64,000 bases of DNA. It comes from Arcobacter ellisii. GTDB lineage: Bacteria; Campylobacterota; Campylobacteria; Campylobacterales; Arcobacteraceae. The stretch spans positions 2,170,001-2,234,000 of the forward strand of contig NZ_CP032097.1 of the NCBI RefSeq assembly GCF_003544915.1. Reading direction: 5' to 3'. Shown in pieces: positions 46,904 through 55,963 of this stretch; the stretch's first letter is position 1; the number at the start of each line of letters is the position of its first letter. Below the pieces are notes generated by a model. It saw only the letters and a program-made list of their open reading frames with translations. It was not told the DNA's origin and made no database searches. The translations under genes and the position numbers were made by a program.

Positions 46904-48094
46904 CTAATATAAAAAACCAAAAAGCCAAAGTGGTATTTTATTATCAAATCCAATTTCTACATCATCATTAACAACATAGCCATTTTTATTTCCTTTTAAT
47001 TGAGCTGCATTTTTTGAAGCACCGCCTATTTCAAATACATAGTTATCATTTATTATAAAATCACCTTTATCATGATAATGCACTTGATTATGAAGTCCAA
47101 GTTGAGATACAAAAAAACTTTCTCTAATAGAACCTATATCACCATTTCCACAAGCAACAACAAAAAGGTTCGGATTATCTAAAAGAAGTTTATCTGGTTT
47201 ATTAATAGCTCTCATTCCTTCACCTCCTCTTACAATATTTATCAAACTTCCTGCATCCATTCTTTCTAGATATTTTTGTAAAGTTGGCCAAGAAGTACCA
47301 ACTGCTGAACTTAGTTTTGAAATATTTAATTCATAAGGTTTTGTACTACAAAGCATGTAAATAATCTTTTTTAATTTATCTAATTTTGAAGGTTCTATAT
47401 TATAAATACCACATAAATCTGAGTCAATTGTAAGATTAATTACTTCTAAAAGTTTCATAGAATAATCACTTAATGATTCTTGATAAAAAGGATAACAGCC
47501 ATATTTTAAATAATTATTAAATTGCTCAACTGGTCTTATATGTTTTAAAATTTGAAAAGCTATATCTTCATGATTTTGTAAAATCTCTTCTAGGGAATAA
47601 CTTTGAAAAGTCTCATTAGTCTGTAACTCACAAAATTCTCTTAAAGATAAAACTCCTAAAGTATGAATAACTGCTCTTCTTGATAAATCAGCAAGAGAGT
47701 TTTCTATTTGTAAAGCAGAAGATCCACTAAATAACACTTGTAAATCAAAAACATCATATATTGCTTTTAAATCCTTTGAAAAATGTTCATTTTTATGTAT
47801 TTCATCTATAATAAAAAGTTTTCCACCTCTTGCATAAAATGCTTCAGCAATATCATACAATGATTCACCACTCATAGCAGGATGATCACAACTAACATAA
47901 AGTATTTTTGAGATTGGATAGTCTAAACTTTTTGCATATTGCAAAAGAATAGTACTTTTTCCAGCACCTCTTGCTCCTTTTATTCCTATTAATTTACTAT
48001 TAAAATCAATTTTTGAATAAAGATATCTTTTATATGTTGGAACTTCTCTTGATAAGATTTGAATTGATATTTTTTGAAGTGTAGCTAAATCCAT
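46904..48094 (-). CDS. AAA ATPase with DUF4143-type C-terminus
   Basis: 396 residues. Walker A is GIKGARGAGKSTILLQ (about 35-50), Walker B KLFIIDEIHK, sensor-1-like VLFSGSSALQI. A C-terminal winged helix (AVGTSWPTLQKYLERM) and a restriction-endonuclease-like end with a conserved VFEIGGASKN region complete the AAA_14/DUF4143 pattern. Members are widespread in low-GC bacteria and archaea, often near mobile DNA, with no established role. It is bracketed by a duplicated pglF end, has a large inverted repeat ahead of its start, and appears to be an insertion in the glycan locus. Confidence 0.82.
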   Translation of the reverse strand: MDLATLQKISIQILSREVPTYKRYLYSKIDFNSKLIGIKGARGAGKSTILLQYAKSLDYPISKILYVSCDHPAMSGESLYDIAEAFYARGGKLFIIDEIHKNEHFSKDLKAIYDVFDLQVLFSGSSALQIENSLADLSRRAVIHTLGVLSLREFCELQTNETFQSYSLEEILQNHEDIAFQILKHIRPVEQFNNYLKYGCYPFYQESLSDYSMKLLEVINLTIDSDLCGIYNIEPSKLDKLKKIIYMLCSTKPYELNISKLSSAVGTSWPTLQKYLERMDAGSLINIVRGGEGMRAINKPDKLLLDNPNLFVVACGNGDIGSIRESFFVSQLGLHNQVHYHDKGDFIINDNYVFEIGGASKNAAQLKGNKNGYVVNDDVEIGFDNKIPLWLFGFLY

Positions 48095-48106
48095 ATTTTT
48101 CTCTTA

Positions 48107-48160
48107 TTGTAAAATGTATTTTATAATAATAGCTATTTTGATATAAAATACACTTTACAA
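48107..48160. repeat. Inverted repeat upstream of the ATPase gene
   Basis: Two 19-base arms, 48107-48125 and 48142-48160, are inverted with a 16-base spacer; 18 of 19 positions match. The core TTGTAAAATGTATTTTATA is itself partly palindromic. It begins 12 bases upstream of the ATPase start and probably overlaps its promoter, so it may be an operator or the trace of an insertion end. Confidence 0.65.
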
Positions 48161-48204
48161 CCATCTTATATTCTATTCAAACTATTTATAAAATGGTCTT
48201 CTCA

Positions 48205-48397
48205 AGTTATCTTAGTTATCCAAGTGAATATTTATCTATAAATTCAACTGATGATTAAATTCTGGAACTATCTCTTTTAATTTTGCTATTTTATCTTCAC
48301 AAACTAATAACTCTTCAATTTTTTGATTCAGTTTATTTATATCAAAATTAGTAGAACTTGCAACTGTGATAGATTCATATTTTGTTTTTTGGTCACT
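48205..48397. repeat. Duplicated segment, intact-gene copy
   Basis: Matches 46677-46875 at roughly 90%. It covers the last 50 or so codons of the pglF-like gene plus 31 bases of downstream sequence. One base is missing near 48251 relative to the other copy, so the gene here stops at PEFNHQLNL whereas the copy reads on for seven more residues. Confidence 0.75.
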
Positions 48398-50002
48398 ATC
48401 ATTTATCAATAACTCTTCATATAGTTTTTCTCCAGGTCTTAAACCACAGAACTCTATATTTATCTCATTTCTTCCACTTAGTTCAATCATTTTTTTAGCT
48501 AAATCAACTATCTTTATAGGTTCACCCATGTCAAGTATAAATATCTCCCCACCTTTTCCAATACTTGCAGCTTGAAGTACAAGTTCACAGGCTTCAGGAA
48601 TTAACATAAAATATCTTGTAATATCAGGATGTGTTACAGTTATTGGACCACCTGCTTCTATTTGAGCTTTAAACTTTGGAATAACACTTCCACTACTTCC
48701 TAATACATTTCCAAATCTAACAGCAACTATTTCTGTATTTTTAGAATCTACATTTTGTGCATATAATTCACAAACTCTTTTTGTAGTTCCCATTACATTT
48801 GTTGGTCGAACTGCTTTATCAGTTGATATTAAAACAAATTTTTCAACTTCATATTTGATAGATAAATCTATACAGTTTTTAGTTCCTATTATATTGTTTG
48901 AAATTCCTTCTAAAATATTATGTTCAACTAATGGTACATGTTTATAAGCAGCTGCATGAATAACGATTTGAGGTTTATATTTAGCAAATGTTCTTTCCAA
49001 GAACTCTGTTTTTCTAACCGTTTGCATAACTGGAATTACATTTTCATCTTTTAATTCTTCCATAATCGAATAAAGATTAAACTCACTATGGTCTAAAAGT
49101 ATTAATTGTTTTGCACCATAAGCTTTACATTGTCTGCTTATCTCACTTCCTATACTTCCACCAGCACCAGTTATTAGAACTACTTTATCTTTTATAAAAT
49201 TTTCTATTTGATTTTTATCTAAATCTTTTGGATGCCTTGCAAGTAAATCTTCAACACCTATATCTTTTAACTCTTTTTTATCATTTGAAGAAAGTGTGTT
49301 TATTATTTTTATATCTAAAATATTTAAGGCATTTAATTTTTCATAAATAGCTATTAACTCTTTTTGAGAATAATCTTTTGAAATAATAGCTGCTTCAATA
49401 CTTTTTGTTTTTACAACTTTTTTTAAATCCTCAAAATCATAAACTCTTAAATCAAAAATATATGTATTTTTTAAAATTTTATTTTCATCAATTATTGCAA
49501 CAGGAGTATAATGAAAATTCTTTTTATCACAAAATAAATTCTTAACAGTAGAATTTGCTCCAATAATCAAAGTATTTTTATATTTTGTACTTCCAGCACT
49601 TTCTAAAATAATTCTTTTTGAAAGACGCAATAGTGTAATAAAAACTAAAGAGAGCATAAAATCTATGATTATTATACTTCTAGCAAGTGGTTGCATATTT
49701 TCTTTAAAAATCAAAAATATTATAAAAAATATTGTATAAACAATAATATGTGCCAACAATATTTTTTTTACTTCATGTAAAGAAAAAAATCTCCAAGCAG
49801 TTCTATAAAGCCTAAAATAAAGAAAAACTAAAATTTTCATCGAAAAAAGTATTATAAAAATTGAGAAAAAATTATCGATAAAATTTGATGGTATTTGAAA
49901 ATTAAATCTTAAATTATACGCAAAATATAAAGTAAAAAGTGAAATAATAATATCACTTAACAAAAAAAATGATATTCTTTTCAATGGAGATGCTTTTAAC
50001 AC
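48236..50002 (-). CDS. pglF: PglF/WbpM-type UDP-GlcNAc 4,6-dehydratase
   Basis: 588 residues. Four N-terminal membrane segments (about 12-32, 45-65, 80-100, 108-128) anchor it in the inner membrane. A CoA-binding-like domain and then a large SDR domain follow, with GAGGSIGSEISRQ (NAD binding), HAAAYKHVPL and a modified catalytic region SIDKAVRPTNVMGTTKR lacking the usual Tyr-x3-Lys tyrosine, as in PglF/WbpM. It converts UDP-GlcNAc to a 4-keto-6-deoxy sugar, used for bacillosamine or related aminosugars. The C-terminus is cut by a one-base deletion relative to the duplicated copy at 46677. End of the glycan locus. Confidence 0.88.
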   Translation of the reverse strand: MLKASPLKRISFFLLSDIIISLFTLYFAYNLRFNFQIPSNFIDNFFSIFIILFSMKILVFLYFRLYRTAWRFFSLHEVKKILLAHIIVYTIFFIIFLIFKENMQPLARSIIIIDFMLSLVFITLLRLSKRIILESAGSTKYKNTLIIGANSTVKNLFCDKKNFHYTPVAIIDENKILKNTYIFDLRVYDFEDLKKVVKTKSIEAAIISKDYSQKELIAIYEKLNALNILDIKIINTLSSNDKKELKDIGVEDLLARHPKDLDKNQIENFIKDKVVLITGAGGSIGSEISRQCKAYGAKQLILLDHSEFNLYSIMEELKDENVIPVMQTVRKTEFLERTFAKYKPQIVIHAAAYKHVPLVEHNILEGISNNIIGTKNCIDLSIKYEVEKFVLISTDKAVRPTNVMGTTKRVCELYAQNVDSKNTEIVAVRFGNVLGSSGSVIPKFKAQIEAGGPITVTHPDITRYFMLIPEACELVLQAASIGKGGEIFILDMGEPIKIVDLAKKMIELSGRNEINIEFCGLRPGEKLYEELLINDSDQKTKYESITVASSTNFDINKLNQKIEELLVCEDKIAKLKEIVPEFNHQLNL

Positions 50003-50016
50003 AAAATAATCCTTAG

Positions 50017-50589
50017 TTAATAAAGTTTTGAATTATAATCAAAAGGTGATGAAATATCATTAAAATTTAATAATTTTTTATCAGCACTAGAGAGAATTAC
50101 ACACTCTTTAGGTATTTTCCAATCAATATTTAGATATTCATCATCATATTTTACTCCTATACTTTGATCTGGTGCAAAATATCTATCTATTTTTATATTT
50201 ACAATTGCATCTTCACTCAAAACTGAAAAACCGTGTAAAAAACCTCTTGGAATAAATAGCTGTTTTTTATTTTCACTACTTAATTCTATTGAAATATACT
50301 TTCCAAAAGTCGGACTTCCAACTCTAAAATCAACTGCAACATCTAAAATCTTTCCTTGTAAAACCGTTACAAGTTTTGATTGGGCAAATTCCAAAGTATT
50401 TGTATGTAAGCCTCTAATTACTCCATGTTTACTAAAAGAAATATTATCTTGACAAAAATCTACATTAAAACCTAAAAAGTTTTCAAAAGACTCTTTTTTG
50501 AAAGCTTCATATACAAAACCTCTATCATCAAAGTGAATTATTGGTTCACAAACTATAATTTCTGGTATTCCTTGCCTTAAATATTTCAT
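50017..50589 (-). CDS. rfbC: dTDP-4-dehydrorhamnose 3,5-epimerase-like protein
   Basis: 190 residues, RmlC cupin fold. FDDRGFVYEAFKKESF and DNISFSKHGVIRGLH (catalytic His in RGLH) are diagnostic; LFIPRGFLHGFSVLSE and RYFAPDQSIGVKYDDE follow. It epimerises dTDP-4-keto-6-deoxyglucose at C3 and C5. No rmlD reductase is found in the window, so either rmlD lies elsewhere or the epimerised sugar enters another branch. Overlaps the upstream MNT gene by four bases. Confidence 0.9.
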   Translation of the reverse strand: MKYLRQGIPEIIVCEPIIHFDDRGFVYEAFKKESFENFLGFNVDFCQDNISFSKHGVIRGLHTNTLEFAQSKLVTVLQGKILDVAVDFRVGSPTFGKYISIELSSENKKQLFIPRGFLHGFSVLSEDAIVNIKIDRYFAPDQSIGVKYDDEYLNIDWKIPKECVILSSADKKLLNFNDISSPFDYNSKLY

Positions 50590-50876
50590 AGTAATACAGC
50601 GTTTTTTTCTATTTGATTTTTTAGTAGTATATCTTTTGTGTTATAATTAACTACATCTATTTTTAAATGAAAATCTTTTTTAAAAAGGTTAGTTAAAAAT
50701 TTTATCTTTTTTTTACGAAACTCTAATGAATCTAAATCTATATCAATGGCTAAATCAATATCTCCACCTTTTTTTGTATCATCTATTCTACTCCCAAAAA
50801 GATAAACATTTACATTTCCAAAACTATCGCAAATAGCTTCTTTTATTTTATTTATGATTATTTTTTCTAGTCTCAT
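50586..50876 (-). CDS. MNT-type nucleotidyltransferase antitoxin
   Basis: 96 residues, minimal nucleotidyltransferase of the MntA family. The active-site motif is YLFGSRIDDTKKGGDIDLAID (GS...DxD). In characterised pairs the antitoxin AMPylates the HEPN toxin tyrosine. It overlaps the HEPN gene upstream by four bases and rfbC downstream by four, so it is fully embedded in the glycan operon. Confidence 0.85.
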   Translation of the reverse strand: MRLEKIIINKIKEAICDSFGNVNVYLFGSRIDDTKKGGDIDLAIDIDLDSLEFRKKKIKFLTNLFKKDFHLKIDVVNYNTKDILLKNQIEKNAVLL

Positions 50877-51355
50877 TTTAAATACTTATTTGCAAATTTC
50901 AAAGAATTAAAATAATAACTTTCAAGCTTTTCAAAACTATCTATACAAAACTTTAAATCTATTAACGCCTCTTCTAACTCTTCAGGATAATCATGTTCTA
51001 ATTCATTTCTAACTTCTCTTAATTCAATCCAACTTTCAAGGCTATCTATAATTTCTTCTTTTTCTATATAATATAAAACTTCACTCATTTTTGAACTGTT
51101 AATACCAGCTACATCAAGAAGTAAAGAAAATATTTTAGCTCCTAAAAAATCTTGAATGGAACTAAATCTTTTTAAATAAGCATCTAATATTGCTTTTTCT
51201 TCAGGTTTTAAAGTATTGAATATAAATTGGTCATAAATATTTTTATTTACTAAAATTTTATCTATCAAAAGTTTATAATCTTTTAATGCTTCGTAATGTT
51301 TTGATAACTTCTCAAATCTTTTTTCTAAAATCTGTTTTGTGTCACTTTCTCTCAT
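50873..51355 (-). CDS. HepT-like HEPN toxin
   Basis: 160 residues, all-helical, with the HEPN RNase motif R-x4-H followed by x-Tyr in EVRNELEHDYPEEL near residue 119. This is the tyrosine AMPylated by MntA partners in other systems. Directly followed by the MNT gene. Together they form a type VII-like toxin-antitoxin unit. Confidence 0.83.
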   Translation of the reverse strand: MRESDTKQILEKRFEKLSKHYEALKDYKLLIDKILVNKNIYDQFIFNTLKPEEKAILDAYLKRFSSIQDFLGAKIFSLLLDVAGINSSKMSEVLYYIEKEEIIDSLESWIELREVRNELEHDYPEELEEALIDLKFCIDSFEKLESYYFNSLKFANKYLK

Positions 51356-51410
51356 AATATACTCACAATAATTGATGATTTTTTGACTTTATTATATCAT
51401 AGATATAAAT

Positions 51411-52373
51411 TTATTCAAATTTCTTTTTTTTATCCACAAACTTCATACTTAATATTAGTAAAATCATCGATAAAACAAAAGCTACAAAAATATTTGACAC
51501 AAAATAAACTATTAAAAATAGTATTAAATTTAATCCTATAGAATAATTTGTTACTTTATAATGACTCCATCCAGCTTGAGTAAGTCTTTGATAAGCATGT
51601 TTTTTATGGGCTTGTGATAATTTTTCTTTATTTAATTTTCTTCTTATCAAAGTCAGAGTTGCATCAAACCAATAAACTCCAAATAAGATAATCCATACCC
51701 AAAAATTTGTTGATTCTTGATTTGCATAATATATGGTAAAAATTGCAATGTTATACCCTAATAGTGTACTTCCAACATCTCCCATAAATATTTTAGCCTT
51801 ATTCCAATTCCAATATAAAAATCCAATAGTTGCAACAGCTAAAACTAAAAAATGATTTCCACCAAATAAAACAAATCCTGCAAGTGCTAAAAACAGAGCT
51901 TCACTTCCTGCATAACCATTTATTCCATCTAAAAAGTTATAAAGATTTACAAACCAAATTATCATAAAAAATGCAAAAATATTTGTCAAAATTAGACTTG
52001 AAATATCAAAAATACCAAAAGTCAAAGTTTCAAATCCACCTAAAAAGTATAATCCTAAAACGGCTACAAAAGCTTGGATTATTAACCTTAACTTTGGGCT
52101 TAACTCATATATATCATCAAAAAAACTAATTATTGATATAACACTACCACATAATAAAGCAAAAAAAAGATTTTGCTCAATTTGATTTATAAAAAATAAG
52201 TAGAACAAACCAATAAACCAAGTTATTGATATTGCTATTCCTCCACCATGAGGTATAGGAATGGTATGGCTACTTCGTTCATTTACGGTAGCTACTAATG
52301 ATTTTTTTATCATATAATTTTTTATAACGTATGTTAAAAAAAATGAGATTATTAAAAGTATTATATAAATCAT
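51411..52373 (-). CDS. WecA/WbpL-type undecaprenyl-phosphate sugar-1-phosphate transferase
   Basis: 320 residues, about ten membrane segments. Signature blocks are HGGGIAIS-like start (SHTIPIPHGGGIA), SFFDDIYELSPKLR with the conserved DD, YNFLDGINGYAGSEA, and MGDVGSTLLGYN. It transfers a HexNAc-1-phosphate to undecaprenyl phosphate and should begin the repeat unit. The sugar specificity (GlcNAc, GalNAc or a 6-deoxy HexNAc from PglF) is not clear from sequence. Confidence 0.85.
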   Translation of the reverse strand: MIYIILLIISFFLTYVIKNYMIKKSLVATVNERSSHTIPIPHGGGIAISITWFIGLFYLFFINQIEQNLFFALLCGSVISIISFFDDIYELSPKLRLIIQAFVAVLGLYFLGGFETLTFGIFDISSLILTNIFAFFMIIWFVNLYNFLDGINGYAGSEALFLALAGFVLFGGNHFLVLAVATIGFLYWNWNKAKIFMGDVGSTLLGYNIAIFTIYYANQESTNFWVWIILFGVYWFDATLTLIRRKLNKEKLSQAHKKHAYQRLTQAGWSHYKVTNYSIGLNLILFLIVYFVSNIFVAFVLSMILLILSMKFVDKKKKFE

Positions 52374-52383
52374 TAAAGTATTC

Positions 52384-53199
52384 CTAATCTCTTATTATTT
52401 TATATATTTCTTTTATTATTTTTCGGGGCATTAATCTTATTAGTAATTTAAGTGATAAATTTTTTAACAATTCTATAAAATTTATAAACTTAACGTTATA
52501 CAAACTTGTCCAAAAATTAAATTCATATATAAGATATTTCCATCCTCTTCTTCTTTCTAATTGATTATACCCTGCTCTCATTTTTACCAAACTTTTTTGA
52601 ATGTTATATACTTTTGAATTATTCATTACCATTCTTATCCACAAATAATAATCTTCAAATGAATACATTTTTTTATAATTTCCAGCATCAATTACACTCT
52701 GTTTTTTAAACATAACAGCTGGATGATTTATAGGATTTCTCATCTTTGAAAATTTTATTATATCTTCATTATATTCAGGAACTTTTCTACTAGAAATTAT
52801 TTTATTTTCATCATTATCAAATTCATCAATCCAACTACTACACAAATCAATATTATTTTTGTTAAAAATCTCAATTTGTTCTAAGAATCTAGTTGGTAAA
52901 GATATATCATCTGTATCCATTCTAGCTACTAATTCATTTGTACATTCTTTTAAACCAACATTTAATGCATCCCCAAGTCCCATATTATTTTCTAAAGGTA
53001 CAATTTTCATTATTTCATTTAATTTATTTTTCCATTTGAAAATAGCCTGCATCAATTCTTCTGTTAATTTACCATCTAAAACTAATACTATTTCATTTGG
53101 TTTTAATATTTGTTCATCCCAAATACTAACCATCGCTCTATTAAAATAATTAGCATTTTCTTTATAATAAATTGACATTAATACTGAAAATTTATTCAA
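52384..53199 (-). CDS. Family 2 glycosyltransferase
   Basis: 271 residues, GT-A fold. VLMSIYYKENANYFNRAMVSIW is the N-terminal nucleotide-sugar strand, ELVARMDTDDISLPTRF carries the DxD (DTDD) and RNPINHPAVMFKK follows. Domain resembles galactosyl/GalNAc transferases of polysaccharide loci, but the specificity cannot be assigned. Start overlaps the end of the fucosyltransferase by four bases. Confidence 0.82.
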   Translation of the reverse strand: MNKFSVLMSIYYKENANYFNRAMVSIWDEQILKPNEIVLVLDGKLTEELMQAIFKWKNKLNEIMKIVPLENNMGLGDALNVGLKECTNELVARMDTDDISLPTRFLEQIEIFNKNNIDLCSSWIDEFDNDENKIISSRKVPEYNEDIIKFSKMRNPINHPAVMFKKQSVIDAGNYKKMYSFEDYYLWIRMVMNNSKVYNIQKSLVKMRAGYNQLERRRGWKYLIYEFNFWTSLYNVKFINFIELLKNLSLKLLIRLMPRKIIKEIYKIIRD

Positions 53200-54014
53200 A
53201 ACTTTATCCTTCTTTCATTTGGTATAAATATTTTTCTTAGATTATTAGGTGTCCAATATTCAGGCGATATTACAATACTATTTTCATTATTTGCTAATGC
53301 ACTCGCCCACATTGAAAATGTACTTGAAGATAAAATACGATATTTATATTTCCCAATTAAATAAAAATCATCGTATATACTATTTCCTATAAATTCATAA
53401 TTAATATCCAATTGTTCTAAAACTGTATTGGCATATTTTTTATCATCAGTAACTACTTTAAACTTATTCTTTTTATATTCATCTTTCATTATATTAATTG
53501 CATTAATATAATATTCTTTTGGAGAAATTACATTCCAACCAAGTTTTACAAAATCACCACCTCGAATATGAATAATACAACTTTGATCATCTTGTTCATA
53601 TTTAGTGGGTAAAAAAAAATCTTTTAATATTTCTATTTCTTTATCAAAATCTTCTTGAATTAAACAATCTTGAAAATAACCATCTAAAATCATAAATTGC
53701 TTGTTTGGATTTTTTAAAGCCTCTTGAAAATTTTTATCACTAATAAATGGATAAAAAGGTACTTTAAGAGGAAAAATTTTAGGAATTCTAAAATCAACTA
53801 TTCTATTTCTTATATAATTAATTTGAAGTTTTTTAAAATCAAAAAAATAAACAAGCTCATTTTTATGTTTTGCTTCATATTTTTGAAGTCCAGATAAATC
53901 AATAGATATATTATTTACACCTATCTTTTTTGCCAATAATAATGCGGCTGATAATTGGAATATTTGATTTCCTAAGCCACCTGCTAATCTTACTAAAATC
54001 AATTTATTTCCCAT
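53196..54014 (-). CDS. GT11 alpha-1,2-fucosyltransferase-like protein
   Basis: 272 residues. VRLAGGLGNQIFQLSAALLLAKK and HIRGGDFVKLG are GT11 motifs; the second motif is normally H-x-R-R-G-D-Y, so one Arg is replaced by Gly here. SSSTFSMWASALA matches the third conserved block. It would add L-fucose from GDP-Fuc in alpha-1,2 linkage. No GDP-fucose synthesis gene is in the window. Start overlaps the upstream GT6 gene by 11 bases. Confidence 0.85.
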   Translation of the reverse strand: MGNKLILVRLAGGLGNQIFQLSAALLLAKKIGVNNISIDLSGLQKYEAKHKNELVYFFDFKKLQINYIRNRIVDFRIPKIFPLKVPFYPFISDKNFQEALKNPNKQFMILDGYFQDCLIQEDFDKEIEILKDFFLPTKYEQDDQSCIIHIRGGDFVKLGWNVISPKEYYINAINIMKDEYKKNKFKVVTDDKKYANTVLEQLDINYEFIGNSIYDDFYLIGKYKYRILSSSTFSMWASALANNENSIVISPEYWTPNNLRKIFIPNERRIKF

Positions 54015-54789
54015 ATCTTAAAAATTTTTTCAATATTTTAACAATAAAAAAACGTATATTGTAAAATAATCCTTTATGCTTTATACTAATAATTTTTTCT
54101 TTATCTTGTACAATAATTTTTTTACTAATATTTATGTTATAATGCTGAGGATAGCAAAAACTTGGTGTCAAAATATTAAACTCTTCTTTATGTATCTGTA
54201 CATAATTATTTATGTGACTTTCATCATGCCAAATAGCCACTATACCTTCTGAAAAATCTTTGTCTATATTATAGTTTAATATTTCAGCCATATTAAGAAA
54301 TTCATCTTTTGTTCCTCCATTAAATCCACCACATACATAAACACTATCTTCTCTTTTTTCAGTATAAGCTAATGATTTTACATTTGTTTCATAAGTAAAT
54401 TTTTTAGGCTTTTTATTAAAAAATCCTGGATGTAAAGTTACAAATAAATCCTTATTTGCAAACAACTCACTCTTTGAAACTTTTTCACTAAAAAATAAAT
54501 TTGCATTACAAAAAATTAAATAATCCATATTATTAAAATTAGCTTTATTTTTCATAAATATTTTATATCTATATAAGGTAGGAAATGGCCAATCCATTTT
54601 TTCCTGGAAAATAGGATGTATTCTTTTATCTTTAATATTTAATAATTCTTCATTATCAGTAAATATAAAATAATGTTTTTCATCCTCAATTAAAAAATTT
54701 TCTTCACAACTTTTGTAAAAACCATCCCAAAATTTCCAATATTCTCCTGTACATATAAATAATATTCCTATTTTTTTAAGTCTATTCAT
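54004..54789 (-). CDS. GT6 glycosyltransferase (ABO-like)
   Basis: 261 residues from the ATG at 54789, which has GAGGA at good spacing; a TTG at 54804 would add five residues. Family 6 features are YFIFTD near residue 40, IHPIFQEKMDWPFPTLYRY, YLIFCNANLFF (NxN in place of DxD, typical of bacterial GT6), LHPGFF, VCGGFNGGT and IWHDESHINNY. Enzymes of this family add alpha-1,3-GalNAc or alpha-1,3-Gal to fucosylated acceptors, as in human A/B transferases and in Helicobacter mustelae and E. coli O86. It lies immediately before the fucosyltransferase gene. Confidence 0.85.
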   Translation of the reverse strand: MNRLKKIGILFICTGEYWKFWDGFYKSCEENFLIEDEKHYFIFTDNEELLNIKDKRIHPIFQEKMDWPFPTLYRYKIFMKNKANFNNMDYLIFCNANLFFSEKVSKSELFANKDLFVTLHPGFFNKKPKKFTYETNVKSLAYTEKREDSVYVCGGFNGGTKDEFLNMAEILNYNIDKDFSEGIVAIWHDESHINNYVQIHKEEFNILTPSFCYPQHYNINISKKIIVQDKEKIISIKHKGLFYNIRFFIVKILKKFLRYGK

Positions 54790-55951
54790 TATTTTTATCC
54801 TCAATTCTTCTTAAATAATATATAACAGTAATCATTAAAGAAATTAGACACCATATAAACATTGTAATGAGATAATTAATAGTTGCTATAAATCCATTTC
54901 TTAATATATATGGATAAAATGATACGATTGCTAATATAAAATATATTAATATCAAATGATTTAGATACTTGAGTTCAATTAATACTAATATTAATAAAAT
55001 TATAAATAAAAATGCAATAAACGAAGTAATAACAGATATTGGAGCTAGAATCAAATCATTAGTTATTGATCCGCCATATCCTATTAATCCTAACTTATTC
55101 ATACAAATTGCAGCTACATCAGGAAATAGAAAATCCATTTCAGATCGAAATAAAGGAAAAATAAAAGCTCTAAAGAAATGTAAACCATCATATCCACAAT
55201 TTTCTAAAGGAATATTATTTATAAGTATTGAATTACCTAAAAAAATATTTAAAGGGTCTCCCAAGAATAAAATTATAAAGTCATACAGAGAAAAAAATGA
55301 ATAATTACTGAACAAACTTCTACTAATACCTATAAAAATAAATAATGTTATGAGAACTAATATATTTTTAAAATTCCATCTAATTAAAATAATCATAAGA
55401 AAAAGAATTCTGAATAAACTAATTCTAGCACCTAATGTAATTTCTAATAATGATCCGAAAAATATAATAAAAATATATTTTTTATTACCATAAGCCAATT
55501 CTATAACTGAAGATATTAATGCAATGGAAAATACATATGATACATAATTACTATATAACAACCATCCAACATGTTCTAATACTTCATCCCTACCTAAATC
55601 GAAATATATAATTTTATAATACAATAATGGTAATCTAGAAATTATAAATACTGTTACTGTTATATTTACAATTATTAAATTAACTTTTCTAAATAATTTA
55701 TTCTCTTTAAACTCAAATTTAATCTTCTTTATTAAATAAATACATATAAATGTCATCAATAACAATATAATTAAATCTATTATTTGCAAAAAAATATGAT
55801 TTGTTGAAAATAAATATACATTATAAAAATTATTATCTAAATAATTATTTTCATATACAAAAAATGGAGCAAATAAATATAAAAAAAATAATATCATACT
55901 AGCAAGAATATATTTAGAGATTAAACTAGTTTTATAGTATTTTAGAAGCAT
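54782..55951 (-). CDS. wzy: Probable O-antigen polymerase Wzy
   Basis: 389 residues with about 11-12 hydrophobic segments and a large periplasmic loop near residues 215-275 (DPLNIFLGNSILINNIPLENCGYDGLHFFRAF). Wzy proteins have little sequence conservation. The call rests on topology, on the locus (wzx three genes upstream), and on the absence of any other candidate. Overlaps GT6 by eight bases. Confidence 0.72.
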   Translation of the reverse strand: MLLKYYKTSLISKYILASMILFFLYLFAPFFVYENNYLDNNFYNVYLFSTNHIFLQIIDLIILLLMTFICIYLIKKIKFEFKENKLFRKVNLIIVNITVTVFIISRLPLLYYKIIYFDLGRDEVLEHVGWLLYSNYVSYVFSIALISSVIELAYGNKKYIFIIFFGSLLEITLGARISLFRILFLMIILIRWNFKNILVLITLFIFIGISRSLFSNYSFFSLYDFIILFLGDPLNIFLGNSILINNIPLENCGYDGLHFFRAFIFPLFRSEMDFLFPDVAAICMNKLGLIGYGGSITNDLILAPISVITSFIAFLFIILLILVLIELKYLNHLILIYFILAIVSFYPYILRNGFIATINYLITMFIWCLISLMITVIYYLRRIEDKNNE

Positions 55952-55963
55952 ATTATAATTAAA

